Both the position numbers and the translations under genes were made by a program. Shown here in pieces: positions 17,019 through 28,115 of a stretch of 64,000 nt of DNA (position 1 is its first letter; the number at the start of each line of letters is the position of its first letter). The stretch comes from CAHJXG01 sp965277495 (GTDB lineage: Bacteria > Pseudomonadota > Alphaproteobacteria > Acetobacterales > Acetobacteraceae): assembly GCA_965277495.1 (NCBI GenBank), contig OZ255824.1, forward strand, positions 372,001 through 436,000, written 5' to 3'. The notes beneath the pieces are model-generated. The model saw only the letters and a list, made by a program, of their open reading frames with translations, had not been told where the DNA came from and made no database searches.

Positions 17019-18041
17019 TCAGATCGGATGCGCGCTGGGCAGCCAGCCCATGGCCAGCAGCACGCCCGCCGTGAGGATCAGCCAGCCGAGCGACATCGGC
17101 AGGAACACCTTCCAGCCAAGCCGCATCAACTGGTCGTAGCGGAAGCGCGGGAAGGTTGCGCGCACCCAGATGAACATGAACAGCACGAGGCAGATCTTGG
17201 CGATGAACCAGATCGGGCCGGGCACCCAGGTGAAGGGCGCGAACGGGATCGGGCTGAGCCAGCCGCCCAGGAACAGGATCGACGTCATCGCCGACATCAG
17301 GATCATGTTGGCGTATTCGCCGAGGAAGAACAGGCCAAAGGTCATCGCGCCGTATTCGACATGGAAGCCGCCGACGATCTCGCTCTCGCCTTCGGGCAGG
17401 TCGAACGGGGCGCGGTTGGTTTCGGCCAGGATCGAGATGAAGAAGACGATGAACATCGGGAACAGCGGGATGAAGAACCAGACGCGCTCCTGCGCATGGA
17501 CGATATCGGTGAGGTTGAGGCTGCCGGCGCAGAGCAGCACGGTGACGATCACGAAGCCCATGCTGACTTCATAGCTGACCATCTGAGCCGCCGAGCGCAT
17601 TGCGCCGAGGAAGGCGTATTTGGAGTTGCTGGCCCAACCGGCGATGACGATGCCATAGACGCCGAGGCTGCTGATGGCGAACAGGTACAGGATGCCGACG
17701 TTGATGTCGGCGATGGCCCAGCCGTCGTTCACCGGGATGACGGCCCAGGCGATCATCGCCAGCGTCATGGTCAGCAACGGCGCCACGATGAACAGGATGC
17801 GATTTGCCCCGGTTGGGATGATCGTCTCCTTCATCAGCATCTTCAGGGCGTCGGCGAACGGCTGCCACAGGCCGAACGGCCCCACCACGTTCGGGCCTTT
17901 GCGCGCCTGCATCGCGGCCAGCACCTTGCGCTCCGCCAACGTCAGGTAGGCGACGCTGATTAGCACCGGGACGAGCATTGCCAGCGTCTGCGCGATGGTG
18001 AGGAGGAGGGTGCCGAACGGCGTGGCGATGAAGGCGTTCAC
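17019..18041 (-). CDS. nuoH: NADH-quinone oxidoreductase subunit H
   Basis: Quinone-site membrane subunit of complex I; 340 residues and about eight spans. The start is taken as GTG at 18041 (VNAFIATPFGTLLL), 7 bases after the nuoG stop; an upstream in-frame start would overlap nuoG by about 30 bases. Conserved stretches include YLTLAERKVLAAMQARKGPN, ETNRAPFDLPEGESEIVGGF and RATFPRFRYDQLMRLGWKVF. These contain the acidic residues and arginines lining the quinone channel. It links the peripheral arm to the proton-pumping arm. Confidence 0.96.
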   Translation of the reverse strand: MNAFIATPFGTLLLTIAQTLAMLVPVLISVAYLTLAERKVLAAMQARKGPNVVGPFGLWQPFADALKMLMKETIIPTGANRILFIVAPLLTMTLAMIAWAVIPVNDGWAIADINVGILYLFAISSLGVYGIVIAGWASNSKYAFLGAMRSAAQMVSYEVSMGFVIVTVLLCAGSLNLTDIVHAQERVWFFIPLFPMFIVFFISILAETNRAPFDLPEGESEIVGGFHVEYGAMTFGLFFLGEYANMILMSAMTSILFLGGWLSPIPFAPFTWVPGPIWFIAKICLVLFMFIWVRATFPRFRYDQLMRLGWKVFLPMSLGWLILTAGVLLAMGWLPSAHPI

Positions 18042-18048
18042 GGCGTGC

Positions 18049-20085
18049 TTACTCCGCCGCCTGCAGCGAGGGGGACACATAGGTGCGCGTGCACTCGGCC
18101 ATGGTGGCGCTGGCGCGGTTGATGACGTTGGTTTGGTAATAGTTGGGCACGGCCGGCTGCAACGGGGCGGTTTCGACGCCGGCCGGGTCGCCGGAGGGGC
18201 CGTCCTGGTCGGTGCAGCCGTTGCGCGAAAGCTGCTGGACCGTGGCGAACACCGGGTTCACGGCGGCAAGCCGCTCGCGGACGCCCTGGATGCTGTCATA
18301 CGGCAGGGGGTTGGCGAGCACGGCGCTGAACGCGCGCAGGATGGCCCAGTCCTCCCGTGCCTCGCCCGGCGGCTGCACCGCGACATAGCCGCGCTGCACC
18401 CGGCCCTCGGTGTTGACGTAGGTGCCGCCTTTTTCCGTATAGGCTGCGCCGGGCAGGATGATGTCGGCGCGGGCTGCGCCGCGGTCGCCATGGTGGCCCT
18501 GGTAGACGACGAAGGTGTCGGCGCCGATGGCGGCGGTGTTCAACTCGTCGGCGCCCAGGAGCCATAGCAGGTCGACGCCGCCGCCGAGCATCGCCGGCAA
18601 TGCCTTGCCGCCGGGTCCGGGCAGGAAACCGAGGTCCAGCGCGCCGACACGGGCGGCAGCGGTGTGCAGGACGTTGAAGCCATTCCAGTCGGGCGTGAGC
18701 GCGCCGGACGAGGCTGCGAGCGCCCAGGCCGCTGCCAGCACGGACGCGCCATCCGGGCGGCGCAATGCCCCCTGCCCCACGATGATCATCGGACGCTTGG
18801 CGTCGCGTAGCGCATCGGCGGCGCCCTGCAGGCTGTCCATGCCGTCGCCGAGGTGGCGCGCCGCATAGGTCAGGTCGGCGGGTTGACCGACATAGGCGAC
18901 CGCGCAGCCGCCCAGGGCCCAGCGCTTGCGGATACGGGCGTTCAACACAGGCGCCTCGCGCCGCGGATTGCTGCCGATCAGCAGGATCGCGTCCGCGTCG
19001 TCGATGCCGGCGACGGAGCTATTGAACAGGTAGAATTCGCGCCGGCTTCCATCCAGCGCCGCGCCGTCCTGGCGGCAGTCGAGGTTTTGCGACCCGAACT
19101 TGGCCATCAGGTCTTTCAACGCCATCATGCTCTCGGCGTCGCATAGGTCGCCGGCGACTGCGCCGATGCGGTCGCCGGGCAAGCCTTGCAGCTTGGCCGC
19201 GATCGCGCCGAACGCCTCGGGCCAGGTGGCCGGGCGCAGCTTGCCGTCCTGGCGGACCCAGGGCCTGTCCAAGCGGCGGCGCTTCAGGCCGTCGTGGCTG
19301 AACCGGGACTTGTCGCCCAGCCATTCCTCGTTCACGTCGTCATTGATGCGCGGCAGCACGCGCAGCACCTCGGACCCGCGGGCATCCACGCGTATGCTGG
19401 CGCCGAGCGCGTCATGCACGTCCACGCTGTCGGTCTTGCGCAGTTCCCACGGGCGCGCGGTGAAGCTGTAGGGCTTGTTGAGCAATGCGCCAACCGGGCA
19501 GATGTCGATCAGGTTGCCGGACAGCTCGGTTGTCAGCGCCTTTTCGATGTAGGTGCCGATTTCCATGTTCTCGCCGCGCGCGGTGGCGCCCATTTCCGAC
19601 ACGCCGGCGACTTCGCTGCTGAACCGGATGCAGCGGGTGCAGTGGATGCACCGGGTCATGAACGTCTTGACCAGCGGACCCAGGTACTTGTCCTTCACCG
19701 CACGCTTGTTCTCGGCATAGCGGGAGTGGTCCATGCCGTAAGAATAGGCCTGGTCCTGCAGGTCGCACTCGCCGCCCTGGTCGCAGATCGGGCAGTCCAG
19801 CGGATGGTTGATCAGCAGGAACTCCATGACGCTGCGCCGGGCCTGGCGCACGACGGCGGTATCGGTCTTGACGACCATGCCATCGGCGACCGGATAGGCG
19901 CAGCTTGCGACCGGCTTGGGGGCTTTTTCGAGTTCGACCAGGCACATGCGGCAGTTGCCGGCGACCGAGAGGCGCTCGTGGTAGCAGAATCGGGGAATTT
20001 CAACGCCCGCGGCCTCGCAGGCCTGCAGCACCGATGCGCCGTTCGGAACTTCGACGGCCATGCCGTCGACGGTAAGCTTAGCCAT
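18049..20085 (-). CDS. nuoG: NADH-quinone oxidoreductase subunit G
   Basis: Peripheral-arm subunit, 678 residues, within the usual alphaproteobacterial size. The N-terminal ferredoxin-like domain holds the 2Fe-2S ligands (FCYHERLSVAGNCRMC and a later SCAYPV), followed by HPLDCPICDQGGECDLQDQA and TRCIHCTRCIRFSSE for the 4Fe-4S clusters. The remainder is the molybdopterin-oxidoreductase-like domain (from about residue 215), which lacks a cofactor in this family. It starts 44 bases after the nuoF stop. Confidence 0.97.
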   Translation of the reverse strand: MAKLTVDGMAVEVPNGASVLQACEAAGVEIPRFCYHERLSVAGNCRMCLVELEKAPKPVASCAYPVADGMVVKTDTAVVRQARRSVMEFLLINHPLDCPICDQGGECDLQDQAYSYGMDHSRYAENKRAVKDKYLGPLVKTFMTRCIHCTRCIRFSSEVAGVSEMGATARGENMEIGTYIEKALTTELSGNLIDICPVGALLNKPYSFTARPWELRKTDSVDVHDALGASIRVDARGSEVLRVLPRINDDVNEEWLGDKSRFSHDGLKRRRLDRPWVRQDGKLRPATWPEAFGAIAAKLQGLPGDRIGAVAGDLCDAESMMALKDLMAKFGSQNLDCRQDGAALDGSRREFYLFNSSVAGIDDADAILLIGSNPRREAPVLNARIRKRWALGGCAVAYVGQPADLTYAARHLGDGMDSLQGAADALRDAKRPMIIVGQGALRRPDGASVLAAAWALAASSGALTPDWNGFNVLHTAAARVGALDLGFLPGPGGKALPAMLGGGVDLLWLLGADELNTAAIGADTFVVYQGHHGDRGAARADIILPGAAYTEKGGTYVNTEGRVQRGYVAVQPPGEAREDWAILRAFSAVLANPLPYDSIQGVRERLAAVNPVFATVQQLSRNGCTDQDGPSGDPAGVETAPLQPAVPNYYQTNVINRASATMAECTRTYVSPSLQAAE

Positions 20086-20130
20086 TATGGTGTCTTTCTG
20101 TAAGCTTTCGGTCGGGAAAGCGGCAGGCGC

Positions 20131-21441
20131 CTATTCCGCCGCCATCGGCAGGGGTCTCGGTGCACGCGCCGCCTTATAAGCGGCGATGCGGTCCTCCATC
20201 ACCGGGCGGAAATGCCGGATCAGGCCCTGGATCGGCCAGGCGGCCGCGTCGCCCAGGGCGCAGATTGTATGGCCCTCGATCTGCCTGGTCACCTGTTCCA
20301 ACGTATCGATCTCGTCGAGCTCCGCCCGGCCCTGCACCATGCGGTGCATGACGCGCATCATCCACCCGGTGCCCTCGCGGCACGGAGTGCATTGGCCGCA
20401 GCTTTCGTGCTTGTAGAACTGCGCCAGGCGGTCGATCGCGCGGATAATGTCGGTCGACTTGTCCATGACGATGACGCCAGCAGTGCCCAGGCCGGACTTC
20501 ACGTCGCGCAGGCTGTCAAAATCCATCAGCACGGTGTCGCAGATGTCCTTCGGCAGCAGCGGCACGCTGGACCCGCCGGGAATGACGGCGAGCAGATTGT
20601 CCCAGCCGCCGCGCACGCCGCCCGCGTAGGTGTCGATGAGCTCGCGCAACGGGATGCCGAGTTCTTCCTCAACATTGCATGGCTTGTTGACGTGGCCACT
20701 AATGCAGAAAATCTTGGTGCCGGTGTTCTTTGGCCGGCCCAGCGCCGAGAACCATGCGCCGCCACGGCGCAGAATGGTCGGCACAACGGCGATCGTCTCG
20801 ACGTTGTTGACCGTGGTCGGGCAGCCATACAGCCCCACCGCCGCCGGAAAAGGCGGCTTCAGGCGCGGCATGCCCTTCTTGCCTTCCAGGCTTTCGAGCA
20901 ACGCCGTTTCTTCGCCGCAGATGTATGCGCCGGCCCCGCGATGCACATAAAGGTCGAAATCATAGCCCGACCCGGCGGCGTCCTTGCCCAGCAGGTTTGC
21001 CGCATACGCCTGGTCGACCGCGGCCTGCAAGTTGCAGGTTTCATTGTAGTATTCGCCGCGCACATAGATGTAGCAAGCATGCGCGCCCATTGCGAACGAG
21101 GCGATCAGGCAGCCCTCGATCAGCTTATGCGGATCATGGCGCAGGATGTCGCGGTCCTTGCAGGTGCCGGGCTCGCTCTCGTCGGCATTGACCACGAGGT
21201 AGCTGGGCCGTCCGTCCGGCGAGGCCTGTTTTGGCATGAACGACCACTTCATGCCGGTCGGGAAGCCGGCGCCGCCGCGTCCGCGCAGGCCAGACGCCTT
21301 CATCTCATCGATGATGGCATCGCGGCCACGCGCGATGATCGCCGCCGTGCCGTCCCAGTCGCCGCGGGCGCGTGCGCCCTCCAGCGTCCAGTCATGCTGG
21401 CCATACAGGTTGGTGAAAATGCGGTCCTGGTCGGCAAGCAT
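20131..21441 (-). CDS. nuoF: NADH-quinone oxidoreductase subunit F
   Basis: NADH- and FMN-binding subunit of complex I; 436 residues from the ATG at 21441 (MLADQDRIFTNLYGQHD). The glycine-rich nucleotide-binding stretch GLRGRGGAGFPTGMKWSFMP is near residue 60, followed by NADESEPGTCKDRDI and AYICGEETALLESLEG. The 4Fe-4S N3 ligands are in HESCGQCTPCREG near 350. The open frame continues upstream through nuoE in another register and was not used. It begins 5 bases after the nuoE stop. Confidence 0.97.
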   Translation of the reverse strand: MLADQDRIFTNLYGQHDWTLEGARARGDWDGTAAIIARGRDAIIDEMKASGLRGRGGAGFPTGMKWSFMPKQASPDGRPSYLVVNADESEPGTCKDRDILRHDPHKLIEGCLIASFAMGAHACYIYVRGEYYNETCNLQAAVDQAYAANLLGKDAAGSGYDFDLYVHRGAGAYICGEETALLESLEGKKGMPRLKPPFPAAVGLYGCPTTVNNVETIAVVPTILRRGGAWFSALGRPKNTGTKIFCISGHVNKPCNVEEELGIPLRELIDTYAGGVRGGWDNLLAVIPGGSSVPLLPKDICDTVLMDFDSLRDVKSGLGTAGVIVMDKSTDIIRAIDRLAQFYKHESCGQCTPCREGTGWMMRVMHRMVQGRAELDEIDTLEQVTRQIEGHTICALGDAAAWPIQGLIRHFRPVMEDRIAAYKAARAPRPLPMAAE

Positions 21442-21446
21442 CCGCC

Positions 21447-22145
21447 CTACTCCCCAGCAATCTGTATGGTGTTCAACGTCGTCGGCCCGCCCTCCGGCGC
21501 CGACGTGATCCGCCCGATGGCCGACCCCGGCTGCGGACGCTCGTCCCGGCGCAACGCTTGCAGCAAAGCGATCGTGCGGTCGTAATCGAGGTCCTCGTAA
21601 TAGTCGTCGTCCACCTGCAGGATCGGCGCGTTCACGCAGGCGCCGAGGCATTCGACCTCCGATAGGGTGAACATCCCGTCCGAACTCGTCTCCCGCCAAC
21701 CTTTGAGGCCGGTCTCGTCGCGGCAGGCGCGGGTGACCTCGTCCGATCCGCGCAGCCAGCACGGCGTCGTGCCGCAAACCTGAAGATGATAGCGGCCAAT
21801 CGGGTTGGTGTTGAACATCAGGTAAAACGTTGCGACCTCATAGACGCGGATCGGCGGAATTTCGAGCCGCGCCGCCACCACGTCCATGGCGACGCGCGGC
21901 ACCCAGGCGCTGCCGGCCTGCCGGCGCATCTGGTGCTGCACGATATACAACAACGGCAGCACGCCGCTGGCCTTGCGGCTCGGCGGGTACTTGGTCAGCA
22001 CCTGCGCGATCTCCGCCTCGCTCGCTTCGTCGAAGACAAAATGGGTCGGCTGCGCCACACCTTCGCCGGTCGATCCGTCGCCGATGTTCTCAGCCGTGCC
22101 ATTGCCGACCTGCGACCCGCTGGGCCCTCCGAGGCGCTCAGACAT
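21447..22145 (-). CDS. nuoE: NADH-quinone oxidoreductase subunit E
   Basis: Thioredoxin-like 2Fe-2S subunit (cluster N1a) of complex I; 232 residues. The cluster ligands are in LQVCGTTPCWLRG and VECLGACVNAPILQVDDDYY. The N-terminal 35 residues are glycine/serine-rich and variable; the family core begins at FVFDEASEAEIAQVLTKYP. It starts 3 bases after nuoD and works with NuoF and NuoG in the NADH-oxidising module. Confidence 0.96.
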   Translation of the reverse strand: MSERLGGPSGSQVGNGTAENIGDGSTGEGVAQPTHFVFDEASEAEIAQVLTKYPPSRKASGVLPLLYIVQHQMRRQAGSAWVPRVAMDVVAARLEIPPIRVYEVATFYLMFNTNPIGRYHLQVCGTTPCWLRGSDEVTRACRDETGLKGWRETSSDGMFTLSEVECLGACVNAPILQVDDDYYEDLDYDRTIALLQALRRDERPQPGSAIGRITSAPEGGPTTLNTIQIAGE

Positions 22146-22148
22146 GCT

Positions 22149-23402
22149 CTACCGATCTATCTCGCCGAACACGACGTCGATGGAGCCGATGATGGCCACC
22201 GCGTCGGCCAGCATGTGGCGCTTGGACATGTGCTCGATCGCCTGCAGATGCGCAAAGCCGGTCGGGCGGATTTTGCAACGGTACGGGCGGTTGCTGCCGT
22301 CGGCGATCAGGTAAACCCCGAACTCACCCTTCGGGCTCTCCGTCGCGGTGTAGGTCGACCCGGCAGGGATATGATATCCTTCGGTATAAAGCTTGAAATG
22401 GTGGATCAGCGCCTCCATCGAGCGCTTCATCTCCTGCCGCCGGGGTGCAGTGAACTTGCGGTCGTCGATCTTGACGGCGCCGGGCCGCATGCGTTCGAGG
22501 CATTGCCGGATGATGTGGACGCTCTGCCGCATTTCGCCCATGCGGACGAGGTAGCGGTCATAGCAGTCGCCGTTGCGCGCCACGGGAATGTCGAAGTCAA
22601 CGTGCTCATACATGTCGTAGGGCTGCGACTTGCGCAGGTCCCACGGCACGCCGCTCGCGCGAAGGCAGGGTCCGGCAAAGCCCCAGGCCAGCGCGTCCTC
22701 CGGCGTCATGATGCCGATGTCGACCGTGCGCTGCTTCCAAATGCGATTGTTGGTCAACAACTGCTCAAGCTCGTCGATGAACTTGGGGAAGGTGTCGGCC
22801 CAGGCGGCAATCTGCTCGGCCATGCCGGCCGGCAGGTCGCGGGTGACGCCGCCGACGCGGAAATAGTTGCTGTGGTAACGCGCGCCGGACACGCCTTCGT
22901 AGAATTGCAGCAGCTTTTCGCGTTCCTCGAAGCCCCAAAGGCTCGGGGTGATGGCGCCGATGTCGAGCGCGTAGGTGGTGACGTTCAGCAGGTGGTTCAG
23001 CACGCGGGTGATCTCGGCGAACATCGTCCGGATCCAGCGCGCGCGCTCCGGCGCCTGGATCGCGAGCAGCTTCTCCTGCGCGAGCACCCAGGTGTGCTCC
23101 ATGCACATCGGGCTCACGTAATCCAGGCGATCGAAATACGGCAGCGCCTGCAGGTAAGTCTTGTATTCGATCAGCTTCTCGGTGCCGCGGTGCAGCAGCC
23201 CGATATGCGGATCGGCACGCTCGACGACCTCGCCGTCCATTTCCAGGATCAGGCGCAGCACGCCGTGCGCCGCGGGGTGCTGCGGGCCGAAGTTGATGGT
23301 GTGGTTATCGACCTCGATCACCTTCACCGTGCTCGGCTTGTCCTCACCCGGCGTGGTCGGATGGGCGCCTTCGAACTTCTGGCTGCGGATACCGTCCGGC
23401 AT
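22149..23402 (-). CDS. nuoD: NADH-quinone oxidoreductase subunit D
   Basis: Peripheral-arm subunit forming the quinone pocket with NuoB; 417 residues. The ATG at 23402 overlaps the nuoC stop as TGATG and has AAGGA 8 bases upstream; a GTG one codon earlier is less likely. Conserved stretches are TINFGPQHPAAHGVLRL (about 34-50), HIGLLHRGTEKLIEYKTYLQ, RVGGVTRDLPAGM and a terminal DVVFGEIDR. NuoC and NuoD are separate, not fused as in enterics. Confidence 0.97.
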   Translation of the reverse strand: MPDGIRSQKFEGAHPTTPGEDKPSTVKVIEVDNHTINFGPQHPAAHGVLRLILEMDGEVVERADPHIGLLHRGTEKLIEYKTYLQALPYFDRLDYVSPMCMEHTWVLAQEKLLAIQAPERARWIRTMFAEITRVLNHLLNVTTYALDIGAITPSLWGFEEREKLLQFYEGVSGARYHSNYFRVGGVTRDLPAGMAEQIAAWADTFPKFIDELEQLLTNNRIWKQRTVDIGIMTPEDALAWGFAGPCLRASGVPWDLRKSQPYDMYEHVDFDIPVARNGDCYDRYLVRMGEMRQSVHIIRQCLERMRPGAVKIDDRKFTAPRRQEMKRSMEALIHHFKLYTEGYHIPAGSTYTATESPKGEFGVYLIADGSNRPYRCKIRPTGFAHLQAIEHMSKRHMLADAVAIIGSIDVVFGEIDR

Positions 23403-24085
23403 CACTTGCTATCCTTGACGACGACCGTGTCCGTGGACGCGGCCTTCTGGCGATCGGTGTGGGCTTTTTCGTCGCCGGGCAGGGTGACCATGCCCTCCCA
23501 CGGCGAGACGAAGTCGAAATTGCGGAAGTCTTGGGTCAAGGTCACGGGCTCGTTCACGACGCGCTTGCGCTCCTCGTCGTAGCGGACCTCGACGTAGCCG
23601 GTCAGCGGGAAATCCTTGCGCAGCGGATGCCCACGGAACCCGTAATCGGTGAGGATGCGGCGGAGGTCTGGCTGATCGGAGAAGCTGATGCCGAACAGGT
23701 CCCACGCCTCGCGCTCGAACCAGGTCGCCACCGGCCAGAGGGTATGGATGCTCGGCACCGGCGCCTCGGCGCTCGTTGGCACGACGACGCGAATGCGGTG
23801 GTTTAGCGAGACCGAGAGCAGCATGTAGACGACATCGAAGCGCTCCGGACGCTCCGGCCAGTCCACGCCGCAAAGTTCCATAAGCTGCTCGCACGAAAAC
23901 CGCGCGTCGTCCCGCAACGCCGTCAAGACGGCGAGGAGGTCGGGCCGGTCGACATGCAGGACGACCTCGCCGCCCTCAAGCCCGCCGCGGATGACGCCAG
24001 GCAGGCCACTGGCGTGCCGGGCGAGCAACGCAGGCCCGGTGAGGGCCGGAACCGGGGCGTCAGGCACCGCGGCCTCGTCAGCCAC
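23402..24085 (-). CDS. nuoC: NADH-quinone oxidoreductase subunit C
   Basis: Peripheral-arm subunit of complex I, 227 residues from the GTG at 24085, which overlaps the nuoB stop by 8 bases. The open frame extends 30 codons further upstream, but that would lie wholly within nuoB. Family stretches include QLMELCGVDWPERPERFDVV, WFEREAWDLFGISFSDQPDL and ILTDYGFRGHPLRKDFPLTG, the 30-kDa subunit signature. The first 35 residues are variable and proline/alanine-rich. Confidence 0.93.
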   Translation of the reverse strand: MADEAAVPDAPVPALTGPALLARHASGLPGVIRGGLEGGEVVLHVDRPDLLAVLTALRDDARFSCEQLMELCGVDWPERPERFDVVYMLLSVSLNHRIRVVVPTSAEAPVPSIHTLWPVATWFEREAWDLFGISFSDQPDLRRILTDYGFRGHPLRKDFPLTGYVEVRYDEERKRVVNEPVTLTQDFRNFDFVSPWEGMVTLPGDEKAHTDRQKAASTDTVVVKDSK

Positions 24086-24650
24086 GGAGAATGGTCCCGG
24101 TGCGACGGATTTTCTTTTGCAACTGCATGATCCCGTAAACCAGCGCTTCCGCGGTCGGCGGGCAGCCCGGGACATAGACGTCGACCGGCACGATGCGGTC
24201 GCAGCCGCGCACGACCGAGTAGCTGTAGTGATAATACCCGCCGCCGTTGGCGCAGCTTCCCATGCTGATGACCCAGCGCGGTTCCGGCATCTGGTCGTAG
24301 ACCTTGCGGAGCGCCGGCGCCATCTTGTTGGTCAGCGTGCCGGCAACGATCATCACGTCGGATTGGCGCGGGCTCGCCCGGGGGATGACGCCGAAGCGGT
24401 CCAGGTCGTATCGGGGCATGTAGGCGTGGATCATTTCGACAGCACAGCACGCCAGGCCGAAGGTCATCGGCCATAGGCTGCCGGTGCGGGCCCAGTTCAC
24501 GACCTTGTCGAGATTCGCGACCACGAAGCCCTTGTCGGCGACCTCGCCGGTGATGCCCTTGATGACGGCGTCCTGTTCTGGACCGGGACCCAGGGCCTCG
24601 CGGTTCCAGGCGAGACTGTCCACGCCGGGTCCAATCGTCGTCGCACTCAT
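24078..24650 (-). CDS. nuoB: NADH-quinone oxidoreductase subunit B
   Basis: Subunit carrying cluster N2 next to the quinone site; 190 residues. The ligands are in FGLACCAVEMIHA (tandem cysteines), SMGSCANGGGYYHYSYSVV and DVYVPGCPPTAEALVYG. It starts 7 bases after the nuoA stop and overlaps the nuoC start. Length and motif order are ordinary for the family. Confidence 0.97.
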   Translation of the reverse strand: MSATTIGPGVDSLAWNREALGPGPEQDAVIKGITGEVADKGFVVANLDKVVNWARTGSLWPMTFGLACCAVEMIHAYMPRYDLDRFGVIPRASPRQSDVMIVAGTLTNKMAPALRKVYDQMPEPRWVISMGSCANGGGYYHYSYSVVRGCDRIVPVDVYVPGCPPTAEALVYGIMQLQKKIRRTGTILRG

Positions 24651-24657
24651 AGCGGGA

Positions 24658-25020
24658 CTACTCCCATTCCAACGCGCCTTTGCACCACTCGTAGATAAAG
24701 CCGACGGTCAGGACTGCAAGGAAGCCAAGCATCGAGAGAAAGCCAAAAAGGCCGATATCCGAAAGGCTTACCGCCCATGGAAACAGGAACGCGACTTCGA
24801 GGTCAAAGATGATGAATAGGATCGCGACGAGATAGAAGCGCACGTCGAACTTGCGGCGCGCATCGTCGAACGGCTCGAAGCCGCATTCATAAGGCGAGAG
24901 CTTTTCGGCATAGGGTTTTTGCTGGGCGGCGAGCAACGAGGCGCTGACCATGGCGATTGCGATGATCCCGCCGATGGCTAGAAACACCAGGATTGGGAAA
25001 TACTCGGAAAGCAGCGGCAT
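24658..25020 (-). CDS. nuoA: NADH-quinone oxidoreductase subunit A
   Basis: First gene of the complex I operon; 120 residues and three spans. The ATG at 25020 gives MPLLSEYFPILVFLAIGG. Conserved stretches are LSPYECGFEPFDDARRKFDV and ILFIIFDLEVAFLFPWAVSL, the subunit A signatures. The 153 bases upstream to tRNA-Asp must hold the operon promoter unless the operon is read through from lon and the tRNAs. No clear -35/-10 pair was found there. Confidence 0.96.
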   Translation of the reverse strand: MPLLSEYFPILVFLAIGGIIAIAMVSASLLAAQQKPYAEKLSPYECGFEPFDDARRKFDVRFYLVAILFIIFDLEVAFLFPWAVSLSDIGLFGFLSMLGFLAVLTVGFIYEWCKGALEWE

Positions 25021-25173
25021 ACGGGACCTCGGTATGTGGCGCGGGCGCGAGGTGGCACCGCATTGGCACCCTACCGATATCCTGCCGTTGCCGCCAGCGC
25101 CGCGCGGCGACACACGGTAACCAGCCCGTGGGTGGCGGGTCTCGTAGGCATAGGATGCTGCGTTGTCCGCTGC

Positions 25174-25250
<77 letters not shown>

Positions 25251-25331
25251 AGCGGCAGGGCGCACGATCTACGGCGGGCACGCCGCTACGTCAAGCCGCA
25301 GCATAGGATATCAAGCCAGATCCGGAAGGAA

Positions 25332-25403
25332 TGGGCGGTGACGGTTTCGAACCGCCGACCCTCTCGGTGTAAACGAGACGCTCTACCACTGAGCTAACCG
25401 CCC
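25332..25403 (-). tRNA. tRNA-Val (TAC)
   Basis: Cloverleaf on the minus strand. The acceptor GGGCGGT/ACCGCCC is fully paired, the D-arm is GCTC/GAGC, the anticodon stem is TCTCG/CGAGA with loop TTTACAC (anticodon TAC), and the T-arm carries TTCGAAA. The discriminator is A. The CCA end is not encoded (TTC follows), unlike the tRNA-Asp and tRNA-Leu genes nearby. Confidence 0.97.
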
Positions 25404-25483
25404 CCGCTGGGCGACGTAGCCGAATTTCGTGCAAAACCCAAGAGGAGGCCCATCCAGGCGCGCTGGCCTGGATGGGCGGCGCA

Positions 25484-27964
<2,481 letters not shown>

Positions 27965-28054
27965 GGGACCTCCTGATGGACAGTCGGGGCGACATTGCGC
28001 CCAATTTGGCACGCAACGAGGCTGAAACGAGGCACAGCGCCCCATTCATGCAAA

Positions 28055-28085
28055 AGATATCGGCAGCCGGACTGGTTTGAACAAG
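28055..28085 (-). promoter_or_regulatory. Possible RpoH-type promoter of lon
   Basis: On the minus strand, CTTGTT (28080-28085) is followed after the CTTG core by an 18-base spacer and then CCGATATCT (28055-28063). This resembles the alphaproteobacterial heat-shock pattern CTTG-N17-20-CYTATNT with one mismatch in the -10 part. It lies about 90 bases upstream of the lon start, in the lon-clpX gap. Lon is a heat-shock protease in many bacteria. Confidence 0.4.
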
Positions 28086-28115
28086 GCCTGGTATGTGCCC
28101 GGGGCTGGACCTGCT

